Shown here one piece after another: positions 9,691-17,713 of a DNA stretch of 64,000 nt; the stretch's first letter is position 1, and each line of letters begins with the position of its first letter. Where the stretch lies: contig NZ_JAINVW010000002.1 in assembly GCF_019880545.1 (NCBI RefSeq), positions 1 to 64,000 on the forward strand, read 5' to 3'. The DNA is from Flagellimonas meishanensis. Lineage in GTDB: Bacteria; Bacteroidota; Bacteroidia; Flavobacteriales; Flavobacteriaceae. Below the pieces are notes generated by a model. That model saw only the letters and a program-made list of their open reading frames with translations, was not told the DNA's origin and did not search any database. A program made the position numbers and the translations under genes.

Positions 9691-9757
9691 GTTTTTGTTG
9701 ACAAATATCATTTCCGTATCTGGGGAAATGGCCTAGCTTCATACAAACAAAAAGGTT

Positions 9758-10609
9758 ATGGAGACCCTTGTATGTGCCATTGATTATTCCCAAAACTCAG
9801 TCGCGGCGCTTAAAATGGCCCAGGTGCTGGGTAGGCAACTTGGTATGCGATTGATGGCATTACATGTCTTTGATATGGATTTGACCTTCGCAAATCCCTT
9901 GAGTACGGCCTATGCCAAAAAGGAGAAGGAAGCTTTTGCAAAACAAGGCAAGACCTTGAAGGAATTTTGTGCTACCCACTTGGGTCTAGGCCAAAACCTT
10001 GAAAATGTTGAACTCAAGATAAAAGAACATGCCATTGTTAGAGAGGGGATTGCTGAAGTGATTACCGAGTACAACGCCAGCTTGTTGGTGATGGGTCTTC
10101 AGGGCAAAAGTGCCCTTAAAGAAGTTTTTATAGGGAGCAACACGAAGGATATGGTCATGAGAAGCACCTGCCCCGTGCTGGCAGTACCTCCGCACTGGGA
10201 AAAGTTTGAGGTGGAGAATATGCTGTATGCAACGGATTTTGAAGAGGCGGATATCCATGCCATCGATTGGCTTGTCAAGACCTTTGCCAAATCTCTTGGC
10301 TCCAAAATCAGCGTATTTCACATATCCACAGAAAAGGAATACGCCGGCGAAGATCAGATGCAATGGTTTCAAGAAATGCTGCAACAAAAAGTAACCTATG
10401 GGAAAATTAGTTTTGAAATGGTCCGTTCCGAAGATGTGTTCGGCACACTTCTTAAGCAGGTAAAGAATACCCAAGCTGATGTTTTGGTAATGTTGGAACG
10501 GGAAAGAGAGGGATTCTTCACTTCGTTGATCCAAGGCGACAAGGTAATGCAGATGATTTCCAAAGGAAACGTACCGCTGTTGGCAGTCAATAAAAGCTTG
10601 TTTCGATAA
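9758..10609 (+). CDS. Tandem-domain universal stress protein (USP 1)
   Basis: A 283-residue cytoplasmic protein with two UspA-like domains. The first (residues 1-145) opens with METLVCAIDYS and carries the ATP-binding signature G-2x-G-9x-G-S in MGLQGKSALKEVFIGSNT. The second (146-283) restarts at NMLYATDFEE but has no ATP loop; in its place is EREGFFTSLIQG. It is the most divergent of the seven paralogues in this island: it has ATD rather than PTD in its second half and lacks the histidine before the FF pair found in the others. It is separated from them by the divergent exporter genes. Its 3' end is one base from the end of the convergent ABC ATPase gene. Confidence 0.88.
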   Translation: METLVCAIDYSQNSVAALKMAQVLGRQLGMRLMALHVFDMDLTFANPLSTAYAKKEKEAFAKQGKTLKEFCATHLGLGQNLENVELKIKEHAIVREGIAEVITEYNASLLVMGLQGKSALKEVFIGSNTKDMVMRSTCPVLAVPPHWEKFEVENMLYATDFEEADIHAIDWLVKTFAKSLGSKISVFHISTEKEYAGEDQMQWFQEMLQQKVTYGKISFEMVRSEDVFGTLLKQVKNTQADVLVMLEREREGFFTSLIQGDKVMQMISKGNVPLLAVNKSLFR

Positions 10610-10610
10610 C

Positions 10611-11288
10611 TTAAGGGTTTAAAATGCGACCGTCCTCCATTTGAATGATACGGTCGGTTCGTTTGGCAAAATCCTCATCATGGGTCACCACCAAAAGGGA
10701 TAAACCCTGTTCTTCCTTCAACCTCTTGAAGATCTGAAACACATTTTCAGAATTGTGGCTATCCAAATTCCCCGTGGGTTCATCGCCCATCAAAATAGTG
10801 GGGTTGTTGATCAGGGCCCTGGCGATGGCCACGCGTTGTTTTTCACCTCCAGAAATTCTGGAGGCCCTTTGATCGGCCAAATGCCCAATATGGAGCATTT
10901 CCAGCTTTTGTTGGGCGTCCTGTCTAATTTCTGCATCCGTCTTTACTGCCAATTTTTTTGCTGGCAGCATCACGTTCTCCAGAACAGTGAACTCGGACAG
11001 TAAATAATGGAACTGAAAAACAAAACCGATATTCTTGTTTCTGATCTGTGAGAGTTCCCGATGGGTCTTGCCCGTCACCAGCTCATCGTTAAGGTACAGT
11101 TCCCCGGTATAGTCCGTATCCATGGTGGAAAGGATGTACAACAAAGTGGATTTACCACATCCCGATTTGCCCATAATGGAAGCGAACTCACCTCGGGCAA
11201 CGGTAAAGGAGATGTCCTTGAGCACATGGAAATCCTTGGGCTTATGAAAGTGTTTATTGATGTTTTTCGCTTCTAGGACAAAACTCAT
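10611..11288 (-). CDS. ABC transporter ATP-binding protein (LolD/MacB type)
   Basis: ATPase subunit of 225 residues. Walker A is GKSGCGKST (residues 40-48), the ABC signature is SGGEKQ (146-151), Walker B is ILMGDE (165-170), followed by a TGNLDS D-loop and the switch histidine in VVTHDEDFA. This subfamily drives MacB/LolCDE-type permeases that move substrates from the inner membrane or periplasm outward by a mechanotransmission mechanism. It is the last gene of an operon with a permease (8-base gap) and a membrane-fusion lipoprotein. It ends one base from the convergent USP 1 gene, leaving no room for a terminator. The substrate is unknown. Confidence 0.9.
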   Translation of the reverse strand: MSFVLEAKNINKHFHKPKDFHVLKDISFTVARGEFASIMGKSGCGKSTLLYILSTMDTDYTGELYLNDELVTGKTHRELSQIRNKNIGFVFQFHYLLSEFTVLENVMLPAKKLAVKTDAEIRQDAQQKLEMLHIGHLADQRASRISGGEKQRVAIARALINNPTILMGDEPTGNLDSHNSENVFQIFKRLKEEQGLSLLVVTHDEDFAKRTDRIIQMEDGRILNP

Positions 11289-11296
11289 AATGATCG

Positions 11297-12559
11297 CTAT
11301 GTTCCTCTAATAATTCGTACAGGATCTATTTTTTTAGCCCTTTTGGAGGGTAAATACCCTGCTATACATGTAGAAATCAGCGCAAAGGTGATTCCGATGA
11401 CGTAATAGGCCATATTGAAATTGACCGGGAATGTGGTGATGGTGGGCAGGGCTTCCGTTTCAAAAGGGGTCTGATCTATGATATGGGAAAGGACAAAACC
11501 TATCAACAGGCCCAATATGCCCCCAATAAATCCGATGATCAGTGCTTGGCTCATAAATATTAGCTGAACGTCGAGCCCGGAGAATCCGGTTGCCTTCAGT
11601 ATGGCGATATCCTTCATTTTTTCATAGATCAGCATGTTCAGGATATTGTAGATCCCGAATCCGGCAACAATGAGAAGGGTAATGGATACGGCATAGGTGA
11701 TCATATTTCGAATGCTGGAACCTGTTTCAAACTGCGCATTGGCCTCGTTGATGTCCACAGCCTTCGCATTGAACTGCTTTTCAAGCTTCCGGGCCATGGT
11801 GGGAGCTTCCTCAATGTTAAGTAGTTTGATGTTGATGTCGGTAATGTAGTTTTCGGCCTCTCCCAAAATACGTTGGACCGTGTTCAGGTTGGCAAAGCTC
11901 TGAATATTGTCGATGTCCGCGATGCCACTTTGGTAGATCCCGACTATTTTTAGGGGAAATATGTTTCCGGCCACCGTGCTTATCTGAACCCTGTCGCCAA
12001 CGGACAGTGACATTTTTTCCGCCAATCCCGCTCCCAAAAGAATTCCGTTGTCATTGTTTTTGAGGTCTACCGGTGAACCATGGACAATGTTATCCTGAAT
12101 ATTGGAGAGCCGAGCTTCTTCCAGAATGTCAACCCCCACAAGATTGCCACCCAGCTCTATGGAACCCGACAGATAAAAAATCTGTGCTCTGAGCTGTGGG
12201 GTGGCCCCCTTTACATTGGGATGTCTTTTTAAATGGTGAAGGATGGGCAGTGCGTTGTGGATTTTCTTTTGGCTCTGTTTTGGTTTGATGGAGCGAACAA
12301 TGTTGAGCCCTTGCTTAAAATCATCAAAAAGGGCAACAGGCTGTTTTTCCGAAGGTCTTATTTCGTTGTACATGTGGATATGTGGAGTCTGGTTCAGTAC
12401 CAAATCATCCAGCATAGCATTGAGGCCGGTCATAAAACTCACTAAGGTAATATAGGCCCCAATCCCAAACGTTACACCCAAGGTGGCTGTGACCGTAGAC
12501 TTGATCTTGGTTATCAAGTGTGTTTTGGCAATTCCCAATATGACACTCCAATTGATCAT
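11297..12559 (-). CDS. ABC transporter permease, MacB/FtsX family
   Basis: Inner-membrane permease of 420 residues with the four-segment MacB layout: one N-terminal membrane helix (about residues 20-45), a large periplasmic domain (about 46-280), then three C-terminal helices around ITYAVSITLLIVAGFGIYNI, the FMSQALIIGFIGGILGLLIG segment and a final helix near AYYVIGITFALIST. The conserved FtsX segment EKMKDIAILKATGFS lies between helices 2 and 3. It overlaps the upstream fusion-protein gene by four bases (ATGA), indicating coupled translation. No outer-membrane TolC-like gene is nearby, so a partner must be encoded elsewhere, or the complex works on lipids or lipoproteins. Confidence 0.87.
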   Translation of the reverse strand: MINWSVILGIAKTHLITKIKSTVTATLGVTFGIGAYITLVSFMTGLNAMLDDLVLNQTPHIHMYNEIRPSEKQPVALFDDFKQGLNIVRSIKPKQSQKKIHNALPILHHLKRHPNVKGATPQLRAQIFYLSGSIELGGNLVGVDILEEARLSNIQDNIVHGSPVDLKNNDNGILLGAGLAEKMSLSVGDRVQISTVAGNIFPLKIVGIYQSGIADIDNIQSFANLNTVQRILGEAENYITDINIKLLNIEEAPTMARKLEKQFNAKAVDINEANAQFETGSSIRNMITYAVSITLLIVAGFGIYNILNMLIYEKMKDIAILKATGFSGLDVQLIFMSQALIIGFIGGILGLLIGFVLSHIIDQTPFETEALPTITTFPVNFNMAYYVIGITFALISTCIAGYLPSKRAKKIDPVRIIRGT

Positions 12560-13641
12560 TCCCTAGGTTTAAGTAGAACAGTGTTCTTGTCGATACCCTC
12601 CAGTATTTCAACCCGATCTAGGTTCTGCAGCCCAATGCTTACCTGCACTTCCCCATTTTCGGTGAGCACTTTGGACCCGTCGATAAGGTACTCTTTTGGT
12701 ATGGTCAAAGCCTCGTTTTTTTTGGCAATTATTATGTTTCCTTCCCCAGAAAGTCCCGGATACAAAGTGGATGGAGCATTGTCGAACAGGGCCTCTACCT
12801 TAAAGGTCTGTGTGCGCTCATCTTTTCTTGGATAGATTTTGTTAAGGGTGGCCTCAAAAACTTCTGAGTTATAGGCATCCAAAGTGAGGAGGACTTTTTG
12901 ACCAATCTTTAGTTTCACAATATCCACCTCATCAACCAAAAGCTCGATCACAAAAACAGCACTCTTGCCTATAGCCGCCACGGGTTCCATGGGGTTGACA
13001 ATTTCACCTGGGTCTTTGTAGATGGCATAGACCTTGCCATTGATCTTACTTGTAATGGTGAAGTCCTTGTTCATGGTCATAGAGGACTTGAAGTTGTTTT
13101 CAGCCTGTTTCAGTTGGGTCTGCAGTTCATTTTGGGTACGTTGATATTTCCTATTCAACAAGTTCAACGTATTCTGGGAAAGTTCATAGGCCAACTTGCG
13201 ATTGTCGAACTCGACTTTGGAACCGATATTTTGACTCCATAGGTTTTTCTGCCGGAAGAAATTGATGGAATCATTCTTCAGATTCAATTCAGCGGATCGT
13301 ATTTCATCTTCAATACCTTTCAGGACTGCTGCACTGCCGCTATAGTTTTCTTTGGCCAATTGGAGCGCCAATTCCGAATTTTTCATGCTTAGCTCCGGCG
13401 AGGTATTTGTGATTTGGAGTATGCGGTCGCCTTTCGCCACCGCATCGCCTTCCTCTGCCCAAACCCTATCCAAAATACCTGTCACCACGGAATACACTTG
13501 GTACAGGCTATCAGGTTGGATGGTTGCGGAGGCATACACTGATTCTGTCAGGGACATGATTTCCGGATGGATTTTTTCATTCTTGGTGCTGCAACCAACA
13601 AATAGCAAAAATAGGGTCCAAAAAAATGACGGGTACTTCAT
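12556..13641 (-). CDS. Membrane-fusion (HlyD/MacA-like) lipoprotein
   Basis: Periplasmic adaptor of 361 residues. The N-terminus MKYPSFFWTLFLLFVGC is a lipoprotein signal with Cys17 as the acylation site. A split lipoyl domain flanks a helical hairpin: VVTGILDRVWAEEGDAVAKGD comes before it, and GKVYAIYKDPGEIVNP after it. The hairpin region (about residues 80-190) is rich in coiled-coil-like heptads. A beta-barrel domain follows (LLVDEVDIVKLKIGQKVLL). It is the first gene of the exporter operon and diverges from the USP array, with about 200 bases between start codons. Confidence 0.87.
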   Translation of the reverse strand: MKYPSFFWTLFLLFVGCSTKNEKIHPEIMSLTESVYASATIQPDSLYQVYSVVTGILDRVWAEEGDAVAKGDRILQITNTSPELSMKNSELALQLAKENYSGSAAVLKGIEDEIRSAELNLKNDSINFFRQKNLWSQNIGSKVEFDNRKLAYELSQNTLNLLNRKYQRTQNELQTQLKQAENNFKSSMTMNKDFTITSKINGKVYAIYKDPGEIVNPMEPVAAIGKSAVFVIELLVDEVDIVKLKIGQKVLLTLDAYNSEVFEATLNKIYPRKDERTQTFKVEALFDNAPSTLYPGLSGEGNIIIAKKNEALTIPKEYLIDGSKVLTENGEVQVSIGLQNLDRVEILEGIDKNTVLLKPRE

Positions 13642-13662
13642 AAGGTGGTTTCATCAAGACAT

Positions 13663-13685
13663 CCAAATTACCAATAAAAATTTGG
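13663..13685. promoter_or_regulatory. Inverted repeat upstream of the exporter operon
   Basis: CCAAATT and AATTTGG face each other across 9 bases, starting 21 bases upstream of the fusion-protein ATG. The position suits an operator or promoter element for the exporter, but no regulator is encoded next to it. Confidence 0.3.
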
Positions 13686-13798
13686 TTTAAAACATGAGTT
13701 TGGTCAGTATGGGAATATAGCATGGACGGGGCAAACCTTACTATCTGTTTGTTCAATGAATTAAAATGCGCCGGGATTTCCCCAGATGACCAATATCA

Positions 13799-13829
13799 TT
13801 TTTTGTGGTGGTGCAGGCGGTTAACTTTG
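13799..13829 (+). promoter_or_regulatory. Bacteroidota-type promoter of the USP array
   Basis: A T-rich -33 element (TTTTTTG) is followed after 16 bases by a perfect -7 element TAACTTTG (TAnnTTTG). Transcription would start near 13834, about 10 bases before the chosen ATG at 13844. This supports that ATG over the GTG at 13805, which falls inside the promoter. Confidence 0.6.
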
Positions 13830-13843
13830 GGAAAAGTGAGGAT

Positions 13844-14689
13844 ATGCGAACTGTACTGATACCTACCGATTTTTCAAGAAATGCATTGCACGCCTTGGAA
13901 TATGCCCAAGAACTCTTTAAATGCAACCGGGCCTGTTTTTTTCTGCTTCATGCCTTTGCTGATGAGGTATATGGTCAATATAAGACCACACCCACAGATC
14001 AAATTGAAAGCTTGGCAGATCAAAAGCGTAAGGAAGTCAAAAAGAGGTTGGACGAATTGGTTCAGCGTGTCGAGGGGCACCCACCAAATCCGCTCCATAC
14101 CTTTGAGACCATTCCCGTTTTTGACAATTTGGTGGACGGTGTCAATGATTTTGTGAAGGATAAAAACTTGGATTTGGTGATTATGGGTACCAAAGGGGAA
14201 ACAAGCGACCATAAAACAACCTTTGGAAGCTATACCATAGAGGTCTTTAAGTATGTACAGTGTCCTGTGCTCGCGGTACCCGAGGATTTTACCTATAAGC
14301 AACCCAAGAACATTTTGTTTCCCACCGACTATATGCTGCCTTACAAGCGTCGCGAACTGAAACTTTTGGGCGACCTGGCCGGTGATTTCAAGGCAACCGT
14401 GCATTGCCTCTACATCACGGATTTTGACGTTCTCAGTCCACGGCAGGAGGATAACAAGCAATTTTTGAAGGACGCACTGCGGAGGGCCTATCTGTCCTTT
14501 GAGACCACAGCGGTAAAGAACAGGGCAGAGGTGATAATGGAGTACATCAAGGAAAAAGAAGTGAGCCTTTTGGTGATGGTGAATTCAAGGCACTCTTTTT
14601 TTGAGGATATGCTCTATCGGTCCACTGTGGATTTACTTGGCCTTAAGGTAAAGATTCCCTTTTTGGTCATGCAGAACCTGCACCGATGA
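13844..14689 (+). CDS. Tandem-domain universal stress protein (USP 2)
   Basis: First gene of the main USP run, 281 residues. Domain 1 starts MRTVLIPTDFS and holds the complete ATP loop (MGTKGETSDHKTTFGSYT). Domain 2 restarts at NILFPTDY but ends in SRHSFFEDMLYR plus IPFLVM where the ATP loop should be. The ATG at 13844 was chosen because the family begins M-[KR]-x-[IV]-L-[IL]-P-T-D and because a promoter occupies the upstream in-frame GTG. It is followed after 17 bases by the next paralogue. USPs of this kind bind ATP and are induced by starvation, redox or envelope stress; the exact role of this member is unknown. Confidence 0.88.
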   Translation: MRTVLIPTDFSRNALHALEYAQELFKCNRACFFLLHAFADEVYGQYKTTPTDQIESLADQKRKEVKKRLDELVQRVEGHPPNPLHTFETIPVFDNLVDGVNDFVKDKNLDLVIMGTKGETSDHKTTFGSYTIEVFKYVQCPVLAVPEDFTYKQPKNILFPTDYMLPYKRRELKLLGDLAGDFKATVHCLYITDFDVLSPRQEDNKQFLKDALRRAYLSFETTAVKNRAEVIMEYIKEKEVSLLVMVNSRHSFFEDMLYRSTVDLLGLKVKIPFLVMQNLHR

Positions 14690-14706
14690 TTTTTAACTAG
14701 CAAGTT

Positions 14707-15555
14707 ATGAAACAGATATTGTTGCCCACAGATTTTTCCGAAAACTCATGGAATGCCATTTTGACCGCGATTAAGCTGTATGCATGGATGGAATGCAAGT
14801 TTTATCTACTCCACGCCTATGAGCCAAGTACCCAGAATATTGCTGGGTTTAAAAGCAGTGCTAGGGCAGGAGCTGTTTATCAATCGTTGCCCGAGGCCTC
14901 AAAAAACCAATTGGCGGAAGTAAAGAAGTATTTGGATGAGCACCATTTCAATCCCAAACATACCTTTGAAACCATTTCGGTATCCGGGGATTTGATCAAG
15001 GCAATCCATCAATGTATTTCGAGGTATGATGTGGATGTCCTTGTGATGGGAACCAAAGGCTCAACAGCGGCCAAACAGATCTTTATGGGAAGTTGGACCG
15101 TGAAGGTGCTTAAAAACATCAAAAACTGCACCCTTATTGCTGTGCCCAGTTCATTTGATTTCCAAAAACTGAACTTGGTGGTATTTCCAACCGAATATAC
15201 CCACTATGTCCCCAAAAATGTATTGCGCCCTCTATTGGAACTGATTGATGCCTGGAAGTCGGAGGTTATGATTTTTCATGTGGCCCAAGAGTTTATGTTA
15301 TCCGAAACGCAGCAGTCCAATAAGGAGATATTGAAAAAAAGATTCAAGAAACATCCCACCAGTGTCCATCAGGTAACCATTGAAACAACCGTGGCGGAAG
15401 CCATCCGGAGTTTTTCCGAGGAACAGACGGCTGATATGATAGCACTTACCGCCCATTCCCATGATTTCTTTGAAAAGCTTACCCAGGAACCTGTGGTAAA
15501 AAAAGTGACCTTCAGGACCAAGGTTCCCCTAATGGTACTTCCAGATTTTGGATAG
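14707..15555 (+). CDS. Tandem-domain universal stress protein (USP 3)
   Basis: A 282-residue paralogue. Domain 1 opens MKQILLPTDFSENSWNAI and carries the full G-2x-G-9x-G-S motif in MGTKGSTAAKQIFMGSWT. Domain 2 restarts at LVVFPTEYTHY and ends with AHSHDFFEKLTQEPVVKK and VPLMVLP, again without an ATP loop. The segment FEKLTQEPV is identical in the next gene and the underlying DNA is also similar, which points to a fairly recent tandem duplication. It lies 17 bases after USP 2 and 18 before USP 4. Confidence 0.88.
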   Translation: MKQILLPTDFSENSWNAILTAIKLYAWMECKFYLLHAYEPSTQNIAGFKSSARAGAVYQSLPEASKNQLAEVKKYLDEHHFNPKHTFETISVSGDLIKAIHQCISRYDVDVLVMGTKGSTAAKQIFMGSWTVKVLKNIKNCTLIAVPSSFDFQKLNLVVFPTEYTHYVPKNVLRPLLELIDAWKSEVMIFHVAQEFMLSETQQSNKEILKKRFKKHPTSVHQVTIETTVAEAIRSFSEEQTADMIALTAHSHDFFEKLTQEPVVKKVTFRTKVPLMVLPDFG

Positions 15556-15573
15556 CGACTTAAATACAAGGAG

Positions 15574-16428
15574 ATGAAACGAATACTGCTGCCCACCGAT
15601 TTTTCCAGGAACTCATGGAATGCAATACGATATGCACAGTCCTTGTTTCGCGGACATGCATGTGAATTTTTCCTCCTAAATGCATTTCAGGTGGGTTCAT
15701 CCGGGTTGGTGACCACAATGGGGAGGACCCATGAAACACGACTTTACAGGTCGTTGAAGAAGGAATCGGAACGGGGACTTGCCAATATACTTGCACTGAT
15801 GTCAAAATCGGATGAAAATCAGGATCATAGAATCAAGACCTACTCCATGGCCGCCCATTTGGTTCAAGCGGTGGCAACAGTGGTGAAAAGCAAGGATATC
15901 GATTTGATCATCATGGGGACCAAGGGGGCCAGCGGCCTCAAAGAGGTGTTTTTGGGAAGCAATGCCCATAAAATAATTAAGGAAATTCATGCGTGTCCCA
16001 TTATTTTGGTCCCCGATGAATTTGAGTTATACGGAAGTTTTGAGGCCATGGTACTGGCCACAGGGTACGAGCACTTGTTCCATGCCCAAGAATTGAAGCC
16101 CATTATCGAGATTAGTAATAATTTTGGCGCGAAAGTTCTGGTCACCCATGCAGGTGAAGCGTCTGCACTTACATCGCATCAGGAAGGCGTTAGAAAACAT
16201 TTGGCACAGCAGTTGAATACAGTTAAGCACGAGTTTGTGTTCTTAAAGAAAGAAAGTTCGGTCAACGAGACCATTCAAAAAATGATTGGAGAAAGAGGCA
16301 ATATCCACATGGTCGCCATGGTCAACTATTGGCATAGTTTTTTTGAAAAGCTAACCCAAGAACCTGTGATCAAAAAAGTCGCCTTCAATACTACGGTGCC
16401 ATTTCTTGTGGTCCACCTATTCGAATAA
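15574..16428 (+). CDS. Tandem-domain universal stress protein (USP 4)
   Basis: A 284-residue paralogue preceded by AAGGAG immediately before the ATG. Domain 1 begins MKRILLPTDFSRNSWNAI and has the intact ATP loop MGTKGASGLKEVFLGSN. Domain 2 is more eroded: the PTD motif is replaced by LATGYEHLF, but the terminal YWHSFFEKLTQEPVIKK and VPFLVV block is kept. It is closest to USP 3. It ends 10 bases from the end of the convergent thioredoxin gene. Confidence 0.88.
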   Translation: MKRILLPTDFSRNSWNAIRYAQSLFRGHACEFFLLNAFQVGSSGLVTTMGRTHETRLYRSLKKESERGLANILALMSKSDENQDHRIKTYSMAAHLVQAVATVVKSKDIDLIIMGTKGASGLKEVFLGSNAHKIIKEIHACPIILVPDEFELYGSFEAMVLATGYEHLFHAQELKPIIEISNNFGAKVLVTHAGEASALTSHQEGVRKHLAQQLNTVKHEFVFLKKESSVNETIQKMIGERGNIHMVAMVNYWHSFFEKLTQEPVIKKVAFNTTVPFLVVHLFE

Positions 16429-16438
16429 GGTGTTTCAG

Positions 16439-16741
16439 CTAGTGTTGAAAAGATTCGAGCACTTCAATCAAGGCCGATTTTTGGAGCACCCCTGACTGTC
16501 GCCACAACTGTTGCCCGTTTCGGAACAACATTAGCGTGGGTACGCCCCGCACCTGGTACTCTTGGGCCAAAACCGGATTTTTGTCCACATCGATTTTTAT
16601 GATCTTTACTGTATCTCCCATGGCAGTTTTCACCTCTTTCAAAATGGGGGCCAACATTTTGCATGGCCCACACCAATCGGCATAAAAATCGACCAGAACC
16701 AATTGATCGGCCTGTACCAAAGTTGAAAAATTTCCTTTCAT
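16439..16741 (-). CDS. trxA: Thioredoxin
   Basis: A 100-residue cytoplasmic thioredoxin. The active site WCGPC places the redox cysteines at 24 and 27, and the cis-proline loop RGVPTLMLF is present. The frame is open further upstream, but the thioredoxin fold begins at MKGNFSTLVQ, so ATG 16741 was taken; an ATG at 16819 would add an unrelated 26-residue extension. It is the only minus-strand gene inside the USP array, convergent with USP 4 and divergent from USP 5. It is probably an accessory thioredoxin belonging to the stress island, not the main housekeeping one. That is inference from position. Confidence 0.92.
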   Translation of the reverse strand: MKGNFSTLVQADQLVLVDFYADWCGPCKMLAPILKEVKTAMGDTVKIIKIDVDKNPVLAQEYQVRGVPTLMLFRNGQQLWRQSGVLQKSALIEVLESFQH

Positions 16742-16799
16742 CGATAGAAGAATAGTATCGCAATGTATAAGATCTATTTTTTCTGCCAATTGATGTATG

Positions 16800-16840
16800 T
16801 CATAGTTTAAGATGTTCATATCATCTAGTTTTAAGATGTT
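16800..16840. repeat. Direct repeat in the trx/USP 5 divergent region
   Basis: TCATAGTTTAAGATGTT (16800-16816) is followed by TCATCTAGTTTTAAGATGTT (16821-16840), two near-identical copies about one and a half helical turns apart. Lying between divergent start codons, they could be paired operator sites for a shared regulator. Confidence 0.4.
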
Positions 16841-16862
16841 GGATTCCGAAAACCCAATTGCC

Positions 16863-17711
16863 ATGAAACGGATTCTTTTGCCTACGGATTTTTCGCCAAA
16901 TGCTTTGCATGCCATCCACTATGCCATGAAGCTGATGAGGGATTCCACATGTGTGTTTTATTTGATGCATGCATATACCCCAGATCTATACCGGGTGGAT
17001 TATGCCCTGGGCAGTCCGGGCATATTGGGACTCCCTGACGATTATCAACAGAAGGCTGAAAAGGCACTTGAAAAACTCCGGGAGCAGATTTTGGCGAACT
17101 TTCATGAACCTCGCCACAGTTTTGTATCCCATGCCGCTTTGAACACGTTGAAAGCCGAGACAAAGCGCATGGTGAAAAATGAGAATATAGATTTGGTCAT
17201 TATGGGTACACAGGGAGTGACCGGGGCGAAGGATATTTTATTTGGTTCCAATACGGTGCAGTTGTTTAGGGAATCCGATGTGCCGGTGTTGGCTGTTCCA
17301 GAGACTTACACGTTTGATAAACTTGATCAGATTCTCTTTCCGACAGACTACGATATCGATTTTGACGGACCAACCCTGGATGTCCTATTGGAATTGACGG
17401 ACCTCTGGGGTGCCAACCTTAACATAATACATGTTACCCCACCCAATGGGTTGACCCAAAAGCAGAAAAAAAATCAGCAGGCATTGGAAAAAAGGCTTCG
17501 GAAATTCAACTATGAATTGCACGACCTTCCAGACCAACCACTGGTGGATGCCATTAATGCCTATGGTCAGACCTGGTCCATTGACCTTTTGGCCATGGTG
17601 GAAAATCAGCATTCATTTTTTGAAGGCTTGGTCCGGGAGCCCGTTCTCAAGACACTTGGATTATACACCGCTGTTCCCTTTTTGGTAATGCCTAAAACAC
17701 TAAAGAATTAA
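16863..17711 (+). CDS. Tandem-domain universal stress protein (USP 5)
   Basis: A 282-residue paralogue. Domain 1 begins MKRILLPTDFSPNALHAI with the ATP loop MGTQGVTGAKDILFGSNT. Domain 2 keeps the PTD motif (QILFPTDYDIDFD) and ends with ENQHSFFEGLVREPVLKT and VPFLVM. The frame stays open 51 bases further up, but the family start motif fixes ATG 16863. It begins a second sub-operon after the inverted thioredoxin gene; the next USP starts two bases after its stop. Confidence 0.88.
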   Translation: MKRILLPTDFSPNALHAIHYAMKLMRDSTCVFYLMHAYTPDLYRVDYALGSPGILGLPDDYQQKAEKALEKLREQILANFHEPRHSFVSHAALNTLKAETKRMVKNENIDLVIMGTQGVTGAKDILFGSNTVQLFRESDVPVLAVPETYTFDKLDQILFPTDYDIDFDGPTLDVLLELTDLWGANLNIIHVTPPNGLTQKQKKNQQALEKRLRKFNYELHDLPDQPLVDAINAYGQTWSIDLLAMVENQHSFFEGLVREPVLKTLGLYTAVPFLVMPKTLKN

Positions 17712-17713
17712 TC

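Noticed and set aside
9692-9704. Exact 13-mer TTTTTGTTGACAA shared with 52397-52409, upstream of two stress/sugar genes
   Set aside because: Dozens of 13-mer matches are expected by chance in 64 kb, and the flanks differ; TTGACA is not the promoter type of this phylum.
16742-16915. Longer thioredoxin with a 58-residue N-terminal extension
   Set aside because: The extension overlaps the USP 5 coding region and matches no thioredoxin; the family begins at the internal ATG.
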